Below, piece by piece: positions 33,870 to 44,678 of a stretch of DNA of 64,000 nucleotides. Source of the DNA: Boswellia sacra (Eukaryota; Streptophyta; Magnoliopsida; Sapindales; Burseraceae). The translations under genes were made by a program, and so were the position numbers. The notes under the pieces were generated by a model. It ran no database searches, had not been told where the DNA came from, and saw nothing but the letters and a program-made list of their open reading frames with translations. Each line of letters opens with the position of its first letter. The stretch's first letter is position 1. The stretch covers positions 62,001 to 126,000 of the forward strand of contig SNVD02004564.1 in NCBI GenBank assembly GCA_013180625.2, given 5' to 3'.

Positions 33870-34811
33870 CCCAGTTGATTCTCGGTGGATGTACATGTAA
33901 TCAAAGATAGAGAAAAAGGGCGTTCAATGTCATATGTGAACAAAATAGAGCATTAAAAAGTTGACAACCTTTTTGGTTTCTTCAGGTCCAAAAGCAGAGT
34001 CATTGGAACAACAGCACCGTGTAGTAGAAGATGGGGAAAAAGTGAGTTCATTGCATGTGAAAGTACCGGGTTTTTTCTTCTTCCAAAGTAAACTGCTATA
34101 AGCCTATAACATTATTGCTTTATTAGAATATTATATAATATATTTTATTTGATTACTTATACTTTGCCTATTATTATTTAATTAAATGATTACTTCTTCA
34201 TATCTTATATCATATATTTCTGATTGTTAATATTCTCAATTAGCAGTTGAATTCATGTTTATATGTGATAAATTTTATGCAATTCAACAAACAATATGTT
34301 TTTATGTTGATGAAATATTTTTTATTAGAAATGTTATTTATATATCGCATTAAATTAAGAAGTTTCCTTTTTCCTAAGAATTTTGAAATGGAAAGAAATG
34401 AGGCTCCTTTTTTTTGTGAAATATAAGTCTTAATTGTGCAGTGAGGAATACTATGTGAACATATAATTTAGCACTGCTTTGCGAGTATTAGGGGATAACT
34501 GTTTTTTTGACTAATATTTGAATATATTTGAATTAAATCAAAGTCTAAATAGAATTCAATATATAAATTAATCTAATGATATGTTTGTTTTTCTAATTTT
34601 AACATTTGAACTAAAATTTCTGAAATTCCTTATTAAATGGTTAGAGCATATAAAGTTGGCTGTTTAGTGCATTTTCGCTTGTTTTTTTCTTTTTCCCCTT
34701 AAAGGTAGTCTCACCTTTTATGAAGAATATGATAGTTGCTTTCAGATAAATTCCCTCATATTGAACTGATCTATTGGAAAACAAAAGAATTATATAGATG
34801 TATATATTTTA

Positions 34812-35004
34812 AAAGTAATGTTACTCTTACAAGCTACTTATACAAACTCATTTATACAAACTAACGTGATAGTCTTATATGATCGTCACATCACTCATGT
34901 TAATCAATTTATTTATTATTAATATACATTTATCAAATTACATCATGTCACGTCAGTTTGTATGAGTAAGTTTGTATAAGTAATTTGTAAGAGTAATATT
35001 ACTC
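34812..35004. mobile_element. MITE with about 60-bp terminal inverted repeats
   Basis: A 193-bp element. The left arm (AGTAATGTTACTCTTACAAG... to about 34873) is the reverse complement, with some mismatches, of the right arm (about 34945-35004), which reads ...TTTGTAAGAGTAATATTACT. The 8-mer ATATTTTA lies outside both ends (34804-34811 and 35005-35012) and may be the target duplication, though it is AT-rich. No coding capacity. The superfamily is not certain. Confidence 0.7.
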
Positions 35005-36109
35005 ATATTTTAATAGAAAAATGCCAGGAAAGAACCAGCGTTGCACTAAGACAACACAATTACCTCTTCTTTTCTTTTGGTTAATTTGACTTTAATTCTT
35101 CAAAAGGTAGCACATTTCCAATTTTTTAATATGCCATCGATGAACGATTCCAAAAGCAATAAAGCATGCACCGTGTAATAGATGCATGTTAATAGAGCAC
35201 CAGTGGTAAAGCTGCTGGAAAATGTATAAATCTAGTGATCAATTGTCAAGCTACTTTTGGAAAAAGAAACAATTACAAAATTTAGCGTTAAACAATGACT
35301 CTTGGTCTCTCTCTCTTTCTCTTTCTTTTGGTTCAAATTACACTTCATTCCTTGAAGTTTTCCTAATGTGCCATCAAACGCGTTACCAAAATTACGTTGA
35401 AAGAGGCGGATCTTTTGGGTTTGCAAAACCTTCTTTTCTTTCTTATTTACATGTCTCCCACTCACACAATTAGGCATTAAGTAATGACTCACATTTTCTC
35501 TCTTTCTTTTCTCATTCGTATTTTTCACGCACCGTGCAATAGATGACAGGTAAATAAGATTTGATTAATGAAGGATTCCATGCACTTTCAATTAATATGT
35601 ACCAGAACTAGTGGGAGGAAAGTTCCTGGCCATATTTTAATTAGTTATATAGATGTAGCTAGTTTGCTGATTTTTTTTGCTTGTTTACCTTTGTTTTATT
35701 TTATTTTTGTTATTTGGTTATTTTTATGTCACTTAAGGGTTAATTTGTGAAGAACTAAATTTTGTAACTAAACGAAGCAGCGTGCTACATCTCTTCATCA
35801 CCATTCTCCAACTGCTTCAACTTTAATATTTGAAATTTTTTTAGTTAAAACAAAGTTTTTATGTATTTGAATGAAGAGAACTGGCCACTTTATTGGTTAT
35901 ACATTTCAAAGGAATCATCTATCAATTAACTTTTATAATCCTTATCAAAAAATTAATGTAGACAAATAATTGCTTCATATTTCTAATTTCTCTCTGGTAA
36001 CGGTCTTCCTTAAAGATATTAGAGAAACTCTTTTTCAAAAGCAAAACTTATACCAGAGAGTCCACAAACTTAATTCAGGGCCATTATGTCTCAAACAATA
36101 TAGAGTGAC

Positions 36110-36430
36110 AATATTAAGTGACAAAATCCAATAACTGCAAAACTAAACAAAGCAGCAAATGCTAATCCTGTAACCAAATCAGAGTTCAGCAAAAACCATA
36201 TAGCAAATAAAGCAGTTGTTAAAAAAAAAGTTATCAAAAGACAGATTTGAAACATCTGAGTAGCAATATTGAGGCGTAAAATAAGTCACAGAAAGAATTG
36301 GTCCACTGGCTATCAAAATGCAGCAGTTCTAGTCCTAATCTTATGATCATATTTCTCTCCGGGAACTTTAAGGACCAAAGGAGTCCAATCCAACACGGAA
36401 CCAATCAGCCATAGTCTCAAATTCTTTCAG
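36110..36430. repeat. RLP 3'-flank duplicate, copy 2 (orphan)
   Basis: Matches 8970-9300, the DNA downstream of RLP1, but no RLP lies beside it. It is probably what remains of a deleted RLP copy. Confidence 0.45.
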
Positions 36431-37545
36431 GCCCTAAACATGAACATGCCTAAAATTAAATCCAACGGTATTTATAACTTGATAATTTTCAGTCAGCAAT
36501 TTTTATTATTGCATAAAAATGTCGATAATCAATGCATAACTTGTAGAGAATTTGCACGTTAATGCTGTTAGACTACTGCAACATGGTAGTGTTCACTGTT
36601 TCAATTTTATTTAGTTTTAAATTTAAGGTTGTCCCATGTAAAATCAGATCAGTGACTCTATCGTACTTAAGTTACTTTAGTTCAACCCTTGAATGTTTCA
36701 TATAAGCGCTTACAATACTAAGCAAGCCCAAAATCAAGAGCCTCTTGGGAGCTCCAAATGATGAATTTTGAATTGAAATCCACATATTTTTTTGCTCATT
36801 TACTGAACTTAATTATCAATTTCTTGACATGAATCATAGCAAGGAATATATATATGAATATGAAAAGATGAAATTATCTGTATATCTTCAAATGTGGAAA
36901 GAAGATTAGAATTTCGCATGGCTCATGGCGAACCTATTGTGATGGCCATCTATAATCTTTATCTCGATCAAGCACGTAGCTATTTGCTAAAACCTCAAGT
37001 AATGAATAAATTAAATTATTAATAAATGTTTTATATTAATTCATAAAATATAAATATATATGAAATTTTAAAATAAATAACATTTGATTAATTTATTTAT
37101 GAAATAAAAATAAAATTTAATTTTAATTCATTAAAAAAATATATAACTTTATAAACAGAAAAATTTTAAGACATAAATGAAAACAATGTAAAATTTGAAA
37201 GTCAAGGAAAGGAATTAATATTTATTTACAAAAAATTTATGAATTAAGAATATGAAAAAAAAGGTTACAGTTAAATAATATAATTTCATGGTTAAATAAT
37301 GATTCATTAAATTAAAAATTAAAAAAAGGAAATAAGAAAGTGAAAAAAAAACAACCTATATATTTAAAACTGCATCGTTTTTATTTTTATTTTTTTAAAA
37401 AAAGAGTAGCCAAAATGACGTCGTTTGGCGATGGACTGATGGTTGGAGCGAAGAGATAGCGGATCGGCCCATAGAGAGGGCATGCTCAGTGTGGTTTAGA
37501 GAGGATAGTTGGTTGAAGACTGGTGGAGAGGACAGGGTTGCGAGC

Positions 37546-37859
37546 TGAAGAAAAGAAAGAATTCTTTTTATTATTTTCGGATTAATCTGACTTAATCCTA
37601 ATCAATTGTACATCAATGTATATATATACAAGAAACAATGTTTAACTGTCTAACTAACCTTGCTGAGTCAGCTACCACATGACTTTTCAGCAATTACATG
37701 AGTCATATTCCTATACATGCTTTATCATAATGCTTCATTACAACTGCAGCTTATCAACTACTGATTTTTATCACAATAACAATAACATCCATCAACTATG
37801 CATCAGTCTGTAGTAACTCTGATCCATACGTATCCAGCTTAGCTTGATGCTCATCAACA
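37546..37859 (-). repeat. 3' LTR of Copia-3
   Basis: 314 bp. The minus strand starts TGTTGATGAGCATC right after the purine tract GCTTTAGGGGGCC and ends TTCTTTTCTTCA. Confidence 0.85.
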
Positions 37860-37897
37860 GGCCCCCTAAAGCTAAGCATTGATGCTCTAATAGTCAA

Positions 37898-40800
37898 TTA
37901 GTCTCTGAGGAACTGAAATTGATTGACAGTAAGTGGTTTGGTGAACAAGTCTGCAGTTTGATATTCAGAAGGCACATATCTAACTTCAAGTTGCTTGGCA
38001 GTCACCTTTTCTCTAATAAAATGCACATCTATCTCTATATGCTTAGTCCTGGCATGAAACATAGGATTTGAAGCAAGTAGACTAGCACCAATATTATCAC
38101 TCCAGAGTATAGGACAAGACACCAAAGTAACATTAAGCTCTTTTAGTAAACTCTGGAGCCATACAATTTCTATTGCAGCATCTGTTGATGCTCTGTATTC
38201 AGCCTCTGTAGAAGATCTTGCAACAACTTTTTATTTTCTAGAACACCATTGCACTAAGTTTCCTCCAAGAAATACACAATAACCAGTTGTTGACTTCCTA
38301 TCATCCAAGTTTCCTGCCCAGTCTACATCAGTGAATGCTTCAAGAGTAATTTGTGCAGCTGGTTTGAAGTGAAGACCAAAATTTGCAGTACCTTTTAGAT
38401 ATCTCAACACCTTTTTCAATGCTTGCCAATGTTGAGAGGTTGGTGCTTGGAAAAATTGACTAAGTTTATTAATAATAAAAGCAATATCTGGTCTTGTCAG
38501 AGTAAGATATTGTAAGGCACCAATGATACTTCTATATAGAAAGGGCTGTTCAAATGGAGATCCATCTCGTAGAGAAAGCTTAGTTCCGGATAATGTAGGA
38601 ATAGGACTACTTTTAGCTTCAACCATTCTATTCTTAACCAGCAAATCATTGAGATATTTGGTTTGAGTTGGATATAAACCAGAAGCATCTCTGTAAACCT
38701 CAAATCCCAAGAAATAACTTAATGATCCAAGGGTTTTAAGAGCAAACAACTCATTCAAGTCAAATACTAATTTGTTTATGAGTGAAGAATCATTTCCAGT
38801 TATCAAGATGTCATCCACATATACCAGAAGATATAGACTCTTTCCTGAAGAATGACAAACAAACAATCTATTATCTGAAACAGAATTAGTAAACCCCCAC
38901 TGCAACAAAGCTTGTTTAAGTTTGTCAAACCAAGCTCTAGGAGCTTGTTTTAATCCATATAGTGCTTTGTTAAGTTTACACACATATGATGGATGAGTAG
39001 TATCAACAAAACCTTCTGGTTGAGCCATGTACACCTCTTCTTGCAAATCTCCATTCAGAAAAGCATTGTTGATGTCAACTTGTTGTATATCCCAGCCATA
39101 AGAAACTGCCAATGTTAATATGACTCTAATTGTTGAAGCCTTAACAACTGGACTAAAAGTTTCAAAGAAATCAAGACCAGGTGTTTGTTGAAAACCCTTG
39201 GCAACAAGCCTGGCTTTATACTTTTGAAGAGTACCATCTGCATTATACTTAATCCGATACACCCATCTGTTTTCAACAATATTCATAGCATCATGAAATG
39301 GAACAAGAGTCCAGGTGGAATTTTGAATCAAAGCATGATACTCTTCTTGCATTGCAGCTAACTATTGAGGATTTGATAATGCTTCCTGGACAGTAGTTGG
39401 TTCTATAGTAGAGAGACTAGAGATGGTTGAGAGAGAGTAAGGTAATTTGGGTTTAAGGAGACCAGTTTTAGATCTGGTTTGCATGGGATGAGTGTTTAAT
39501 GATTGGGAGCTAAAAGATGATGATTTATCCGATTGTACATGATCATTAGTATGAGTGTGTACAGTGTGAGAAGAGAGATTATGATCACTTGCTAAAGGAG
39601 ATTGATCTGCACATGCCAACATAGAAGGAGACTGACTTGTATTGGAAGCTATAACCTGATTGTGAGCATCATATGAAAAGGAAGTAGGAAAAATCCAAGA
39701 AGAAGATTTACAATTAGCAGAATTTGGAGAAGAATCAGACTTAGAAGAAGAATCAGATTGAGAACAGAAATTAGACACAAAAAGAAAATCCATTTCATCA
39801 AAATTGACACTAATTGATATATATACTCTCCCATCAGAACTTAAACACTTATAACCTTTATGAATAGGACTGTAACCTAAGAAGGCACATTTTGAAGAGG
39901 GAAAATTGAATTTGTTTTTGTTATATGGTCTGAGGTATGGATAACAAGCACATCCAAACACTTTTAGAAAATAATAATCCGTTTTGGAATGAAACAGAAC
40001 TTCAAAAGGTAAATAATGTGACAAAGTGGAAGAAGGAAGTCTATTAATTAGATAGACTACAGTTTGGAAAGCATCCCACCAAAATTGAAGTGGCATGGAT
40101 GCTCGAGATAAGAGAGTTAGTCCAACTTCTACAATGTGTCTGTCTTTTCTCTCAGCTCTCCCATTCTGTTGATGCTGATAGGGACAAGGATGTCGAAAAA
40201 GAATGCATTGAGCTGTGAGATAAGGTAAAAGGCTTCTGTCTACACCTCCCCCCCCACCCCAACAAATCTGTTTGCACACACTTGAGTTTCTTTTCAAATT
40301 GTTTTTCAACAAGAGTATGAAAGTTAATAAAGATTTGTTTTACCTCAGAACTAGTTTGAAGGGGAAATATCTAAGTGTATTTTGTAAAATCATCAACAAA
40401 GTGCACATAATATTTATAACCTTCTACAGAAGAAAGAGGAGCAGGTCCCCAAATGTCAGAGTGGACAAGTTCTAAAGGAAATTTTGTTTTATTTCTTGAA
40501 CTTGGAAATGTAGCTTGACAAGCTTTACCATATTGACATGATAAGCAAAAGCTTTGTTTAGTAGCATTTGTAACATCAAGAGAAAGAAGTTTACATACTC
40601 GAGATACAACTTGACAATTTGGATGTCCTAATCTTCTATGCCATAGATCAAACTGATTACAATTGACACTTAACATATCTGTAGGAATAGAAGTGCAATT
40701 CTGAGAGGAATTTACAGACTTAGAGAAAAGACCAAGTGCAGAAGATGCAACAGTTGGCACATGCAATTATAGAGGCCATCTTCAAGTGTTCCTTGAAGCA

Positions 40801-42255
40801 GAATTCTCCCCGAGATTTTGTCCTTAATGAGATAGAAAGTATCATAAAATTCAGCAATAACACCATTATCTTTTGTAAATTGAGACACACTAAGTAAATT
40901 CTTAGTTATTTTGGGAACATGAAGAATTTTGTTCAATGAAAGAAATCTACCAGGATATAAGGAATTTAATTGTGTAGAACCAACATGTTGAATAGGTAGA
41001 GTATTACCATTTCCAACAATGAGCTGCTCAAGACCATTGTAATCTGCTTGAATTGTAAGATTGTTCATATTGGAGGTATATATGTGGCTCCGCTATCCAT
41101 GTACCAAGATGGATCATTCACAATAGAAGGACTAGCAACAAATGCTTGAGAATTGCCTTGAAAACCTTGAGAATTCTGACTAGTTTGAGATCCAACCATA
41201 GTGTTATTTGTATTGACCACACCTGCTCTGTTAGTGTTAGATATAGGGCCTTGATATTGAATATTGAACCTATGACAACACTGAATTGCTGAGTGACCAG
41301 CTTTTCCACACACTTGACAGATAATCTTTCCTTTATTAAAATTCTTTCCTCTTGCCCTGCCTCTGTTATTTTGTGGACCTCCTCTGAAAAATGGAGAATA
41401 TTGAGGATGAAATGATTCTGATGATTGCCTATACGAATACTGATTTCCACTGTTAAACTTCTTAGCAAAATTAGCAGAGTATGAAGGAACACCAGTAGTA
41501 GAGAAATGAGCTACACTTGCACCTTGCACATTAACAGTGTAATTCGAATTATACTGAGCAAGTCTTTGCTCATGAGACTCTAAATGCAGCTGACCCTCTT
41601 CAATAGTGATGAAATCAGATCTGGAAGTAAGGTTAACCACAACAGACTCAAATTCTGGACCTAAGCCTCCATAAATGTATGTTAACAGCTCATCATCAGT
41701 CATGAGATTTCCAATAGCAGAGATCTTATCTCCAATTTATTTCATTTTCAGAATGTAATCAGCAATAGACATTGAACCTTTCTTTTTAGTTTGAAGCATG
41801 CTACGCAAGTTCATCAATTGAGATTTAGATTGAGAAACAAATAATCGGTCAAGAGTTTGCCATACCTCAAAAGAGCTTTTACACTTAACAACATAACAAA
41901 ACATTGTTTCAGAAATCGAAGCCAAAAGCCAACTGAGAATCAGTTTATCCATGCGACACCATAAAGTATATTCTGGATTATTTTGAGTTAAGATGACAGA
42001 TGATCCATCGGAGGCTTGGATCTCAACAACTGATGGAGGACAAGTTCTTTCTCCAGTAAGAAAATCTTCAAGTCCATACGCACTCAAAGCTGGAAAAATT
42101 TTTGAATTCCAAAAGCTAAAATTGTTCTTATTAAGTTTGAAAGATAGAGAGGGTAAGCTAGGTAGTGGTGGATTCAAGAAACTCATTTGAGAGAAGGTGA
42201 AATTTGATCTGTCAGTACTGTTTGGTAAGTGAGAAAATGTAGGAAAATTTGCCAT
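37898..42255 (-). pseudogene. Copia-3 gag-pol polyprotein (degenerate)
   Basis: Gag starts MANFPTFSHLPNSTDRSN at 42255 and stops at TAA 41737-41739, then continues in frame (MTDDELLTYIYGG). The zinc knuckle CQVCGKAGHSAIQC is intact. The protease is YMDSGAT, followed by a frameshift near 41085. GAG-pre-integrase LWHRRLGHPNCQV and integrase HQQNGRAERKDRH follow. The stretch after the first catalytic Asp is scrambled by a G-run expansion (about 40245-40262). Stops: TAG 40371-40373 and TAG 39362-39364. Reverse transcriptase (39352-38231) keeps LVYVDDILITG and runs into RNase H (DVDWAGNLDDRKSTTGY), with TAA at 38231-38233. The last open piece ends at 37898. The family normally has one open polyprotein. 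Confidence 0.9.
40241..40262. repeat. C/G homopolymer run in the Copia-3 integrase
   Basis: A CACCTCCCCCCCCACCCCAA-type run on the plus strand. On the coding strand it replaces the usual GGEYR-coding stretch with a Gly run and shifts the frame. Confidence 0.75.
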
Positions 42256-42269
42256 GACTTTCGTCTCTT

Positions 42270-42282
42270 GGCTCTGATACCA
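42270..42282 (-). other. Primer-binding site of Copia-3
   Basis: The minus strand reads TGGTATCAGAGCC immediately inside the 5' LTR, complementary to initiator-Met tRNA. Confidence 0.9.
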
Positions 42283-42484
42283 TGAAGAAAAGAAAGAATT
42301 CTCTTTATTATTTTCGGATTAATCTGACTTAATCCTAATCAATTGTACATCAATGTATATATATACAAGAAACAATGTTTAACTGTCTAACTAACCTAGC
42401 TAAGTCAGCTACCACATTACTTTTCAGCAATTACATGAGTTATATTCCTATACATGCTTTATCATAATGCTTTATTACAACTGC
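42283..42484 (-). repeat. 5' LTR of Copia-3 (truncated)
   Basis: 202 bp matching the inner part of the 3' LTR. Homology stops at CAACTGC (42484), where coding-like DNA begins. Confidence 0.85.
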
Positions 42485-42608
42485 GATTGCCTCTAGAGGA
42501 GAGTTCGTCGTTGTTGTTGCTGCCGCCGATGCTGGAGTCAGTGCTGTAATTGAGGTGCTCTTGAAGTTGGAGGGGAGAACCGCCGGAAGGGGCCGCTGGT
42601 GAAGCCAT
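42485..42608 (-). pseudogene. N-terminal stub of an unrecognised host gene, cut by Copia-3
   Basis: An ATG at 42606-42608 opens 41 codons starting MASPAAPSGGSPLQLQEH and ending SSRGN at the Copia-3 edge. It is far richer in GC than the neighbourhood, and rich in Ser, Gly, Asn and Pro, as is common at plant protein N-termini. The plus-strand side shows a CT-rich leader-like region upstream (42650-42720). On the far side of Copia-3 (about 37420-37545) the DNA is also GC-richer, but my reading frame there stops after about 15 codons, so I cannot show continuity. I do not recognise the product. It may be a dead first exon or a fragment carried here. Confidence 0.45.
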
Positions 42609-44134
42609 TTGCTTCTGGCGTTCAGTCAAGTTGATTTATAACCCATTTAATTCTCTCCAACTCTTTTTCTCCTTTATTTGTCATCTAGGCCTTAGATTCT
42701 CTCTCCGTTGAGAGCTGATTTAATTTAACTATGAATCGCTTAGGATTTTGAATTTTTGAATTTGTTGTCTAATTTATTAAAGCTGTGTATGGATCACCTT
42801 GTTTCCTGTTTTAGTTCCCTGAAAAATGGTAATTTAATTGAAGAAATTTGGTACTCTTTTGATTTATTACTTCTTACTTCTTAGGAATTTGCCAAACACG
42901 TTCTCCAATAATACACTAGTTGAAGAAAATGCAAAATGTGGCTCAACCGTATTCGCTGAAAAAAATTCCAGGAATCTGGAACTTTAGAAGAATGACAAAC
43001 TGGGCTTTTGCTCTGTTTTAGTTGTTAAGACTTGCAGGTAGAGACTGTAGTGACAAAGGTAGTTTGGAAAGGCATGCTAGACCTTCTTTATTAGGTGAGT
43101 TCGCCTGTGGAAAATTATATTTCTGTATACTACTTGATGGTTAACTACAAGTGTTAGTATCAGGTACCAACCATTAATTAGGTTAGTATCAGGTACCAAC
43201 CATTAATTTAGGCATGTAGCTTGCGTCCTCTAATGGTATATGTATGTAAAGTTACAATATTAATTTGTATCACTAGTAGCTAGGGTCATTAGCTGCAACA
43301 AAGGTCAGCTAGTTAGCTCATGATTTTTTAGAGCATGAACGTAATCCATCCATTTTACATATCTTATCACACATCTGCAGGAAAGGGAAAGAAAACATGG
43401 AAGAATCTACATATGAGCCTCTAAGTAAGTTACAGTTTCATGTCTTGTCTTCAATTCATATGTGGTGTATATATTTCTTTTTCTTCTTTTAATTGGTCTC
43501 TCCTCTCTATTAACTTTTATACAGTTTCCAAGGTTGGTGCAGATAAAGATACTACCAGGCCATCATCGTCATCATTTCATATTGTCAAAGCCTCTTTTTT
43601 ATTTTGATTTCAAAGTAAGCTAACTTAGAATTGATTTTAAAAATGTTATCTTTCATTTAGAATTTTCTGGTCAGATGGTGTCTGTAGAATGTAGCGGTAT
43701 GAAGGGTAGAAAACGGTTGTGTAGCATAGCTAGTCACACGGTGTTGTGGCTGGTGGCAGGTTTTGCTACAAATTTGATTTGGGAGTCGTGTCAATGTTAA
43801 CCAAATACAAACAATGCCGAGTGACCTTTCACAGTCAATAAGGGATATAAGATTTTAAACTTCCACGTCATGCCTCAGAAATATTGGGTCTTAAGTGTTA
43901 CAAATCCAAACTTTGAAAATATAAGTAATTAAAACGGAAATCTGAGCCTTAACGAAAATTCCACAGGTTTAACATCCCCTGCGAGCAAATCCGGTTCTAT
44001 TTCTCGAGCAATCAACTCTAGAAAATCTGAAGAAAAGAAAACAAATTAAAAACAGAGCTTAGCAGTTACCACTGTTTTGTAACTAGTTGAACGAATATGT
44101 ACTCCAAACTGGCTTTTGGGAGAAAAATTTGAGC
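42609..44134. other. Spacer between Copia-3 and RLP-psi2
   Basis: No gene that I can support. A 29-bp tandem duplication lies at 43153-43209. Short GC-richer blocks at 43005-43095 and 43385-43430 look like possible exon pieces but have no recognisable product. Confidence 0.45.
43153..43209. repeat. 29-bp tandem duplication
   Basis: GTTAGTATCAGGTACCAACC plus ATTAATTAG occurs at 43153-43181 and again at 43182-43209 with one terminal change. Confidence 0.9.
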
Positions 44135-44678
44135 TTACCAATTTGTTCTTCCTTTGCATCTTCTGCTCAACCTTCACACAACTATTGATAGCTGCCTCTC
44201 AACCATTCTCACAAACCACTGTGGTTTTCTTGTCACAAATGCAATGTATCCCATAGACAAACCAATCACCAATCCACATCCATAACCCATCATAATGACT
44301 TTCCATTTAAACGACTCAAAGTATCATCTTCTTCAAAGAATATTGTTCACCCGGACAGTGCTTGTGCCTCCTTGTGGCTGCAGTCTTTTGCTAATGGTAA
44401 TCCACACAAATCCAAGTTTCCAATAGAAGACTCATTTTGAAATGTGTTAAATTGCTTTTCCTGAGATAGATGTCCCACGAGCTGATTGTACAAAAGACTC
44501 AACTCTTCAAGATGTGTCAAAATGGTCAATTGAATAGGAATCACTCCGATAAGTTTGTTTGAGGAGAGATCTAACAACTCAAGCTCTATCCAACTTCCTA
44601 GCTAGTGATGATGGAATTTCACCAGTAAGCTCATTTTGCAAAAAATCGAGCACTTTGAGTGAAATAAACTTTCCGAAT

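Larger units (their letters stand above)
33870..37545. other. RLP2 upstream spacer with duplicated flank pieces
   Basis: No gene. 34000-34460 matches 1500-2080. A unit containing CTTCAAAAGGTA...CCAAAAGC...GCACCGTGTAATAGATG (about 35095-35190) recurs in part at 35340-35550 and at 49800-50170. An inverted-repeat element lies at 34812-35004, and an RLP 3'-flank copy at 36110-36430. The last 120 bases before Copia-3 are GC-richer and may belong to the gene stub on the other side of that element. Confidence 0.5.
37546..42484 (-). mobile_element. Copia-3: RE1-like Ty1/copia element with truncated 5' LTR
   Basis: 4939 bp. The 3' LTR (37546-37859) is complete. The 5' LTR on the right (42283-42484) lacks its outer 110 bp or so. 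The LTRs differ at about six positions over 200 bp. No target duplication survives, consistent with a deletion at the right edge. It has a primer site (42270-42282) and a purine tract (37860-37872). Coding is broken by several stops and shifts. It interrupts a coding-like stub at 42485-42608. Confidence 0.9.

Noticed and set aside
35222..35528. Overlapping open frames on both strands upstream of RLP2
   Set aside because: They lie in duplicated promoter spacer with simple CT-rich sequence and have no motif.
43385..43600. Exons of a small plus-strand gene (ATGGAAGAATCTACATATGA... followed by a GTAAGT-like site)
   Set aside because: Only a few codons, no recognisable product, and no continuous set of exons I could build.
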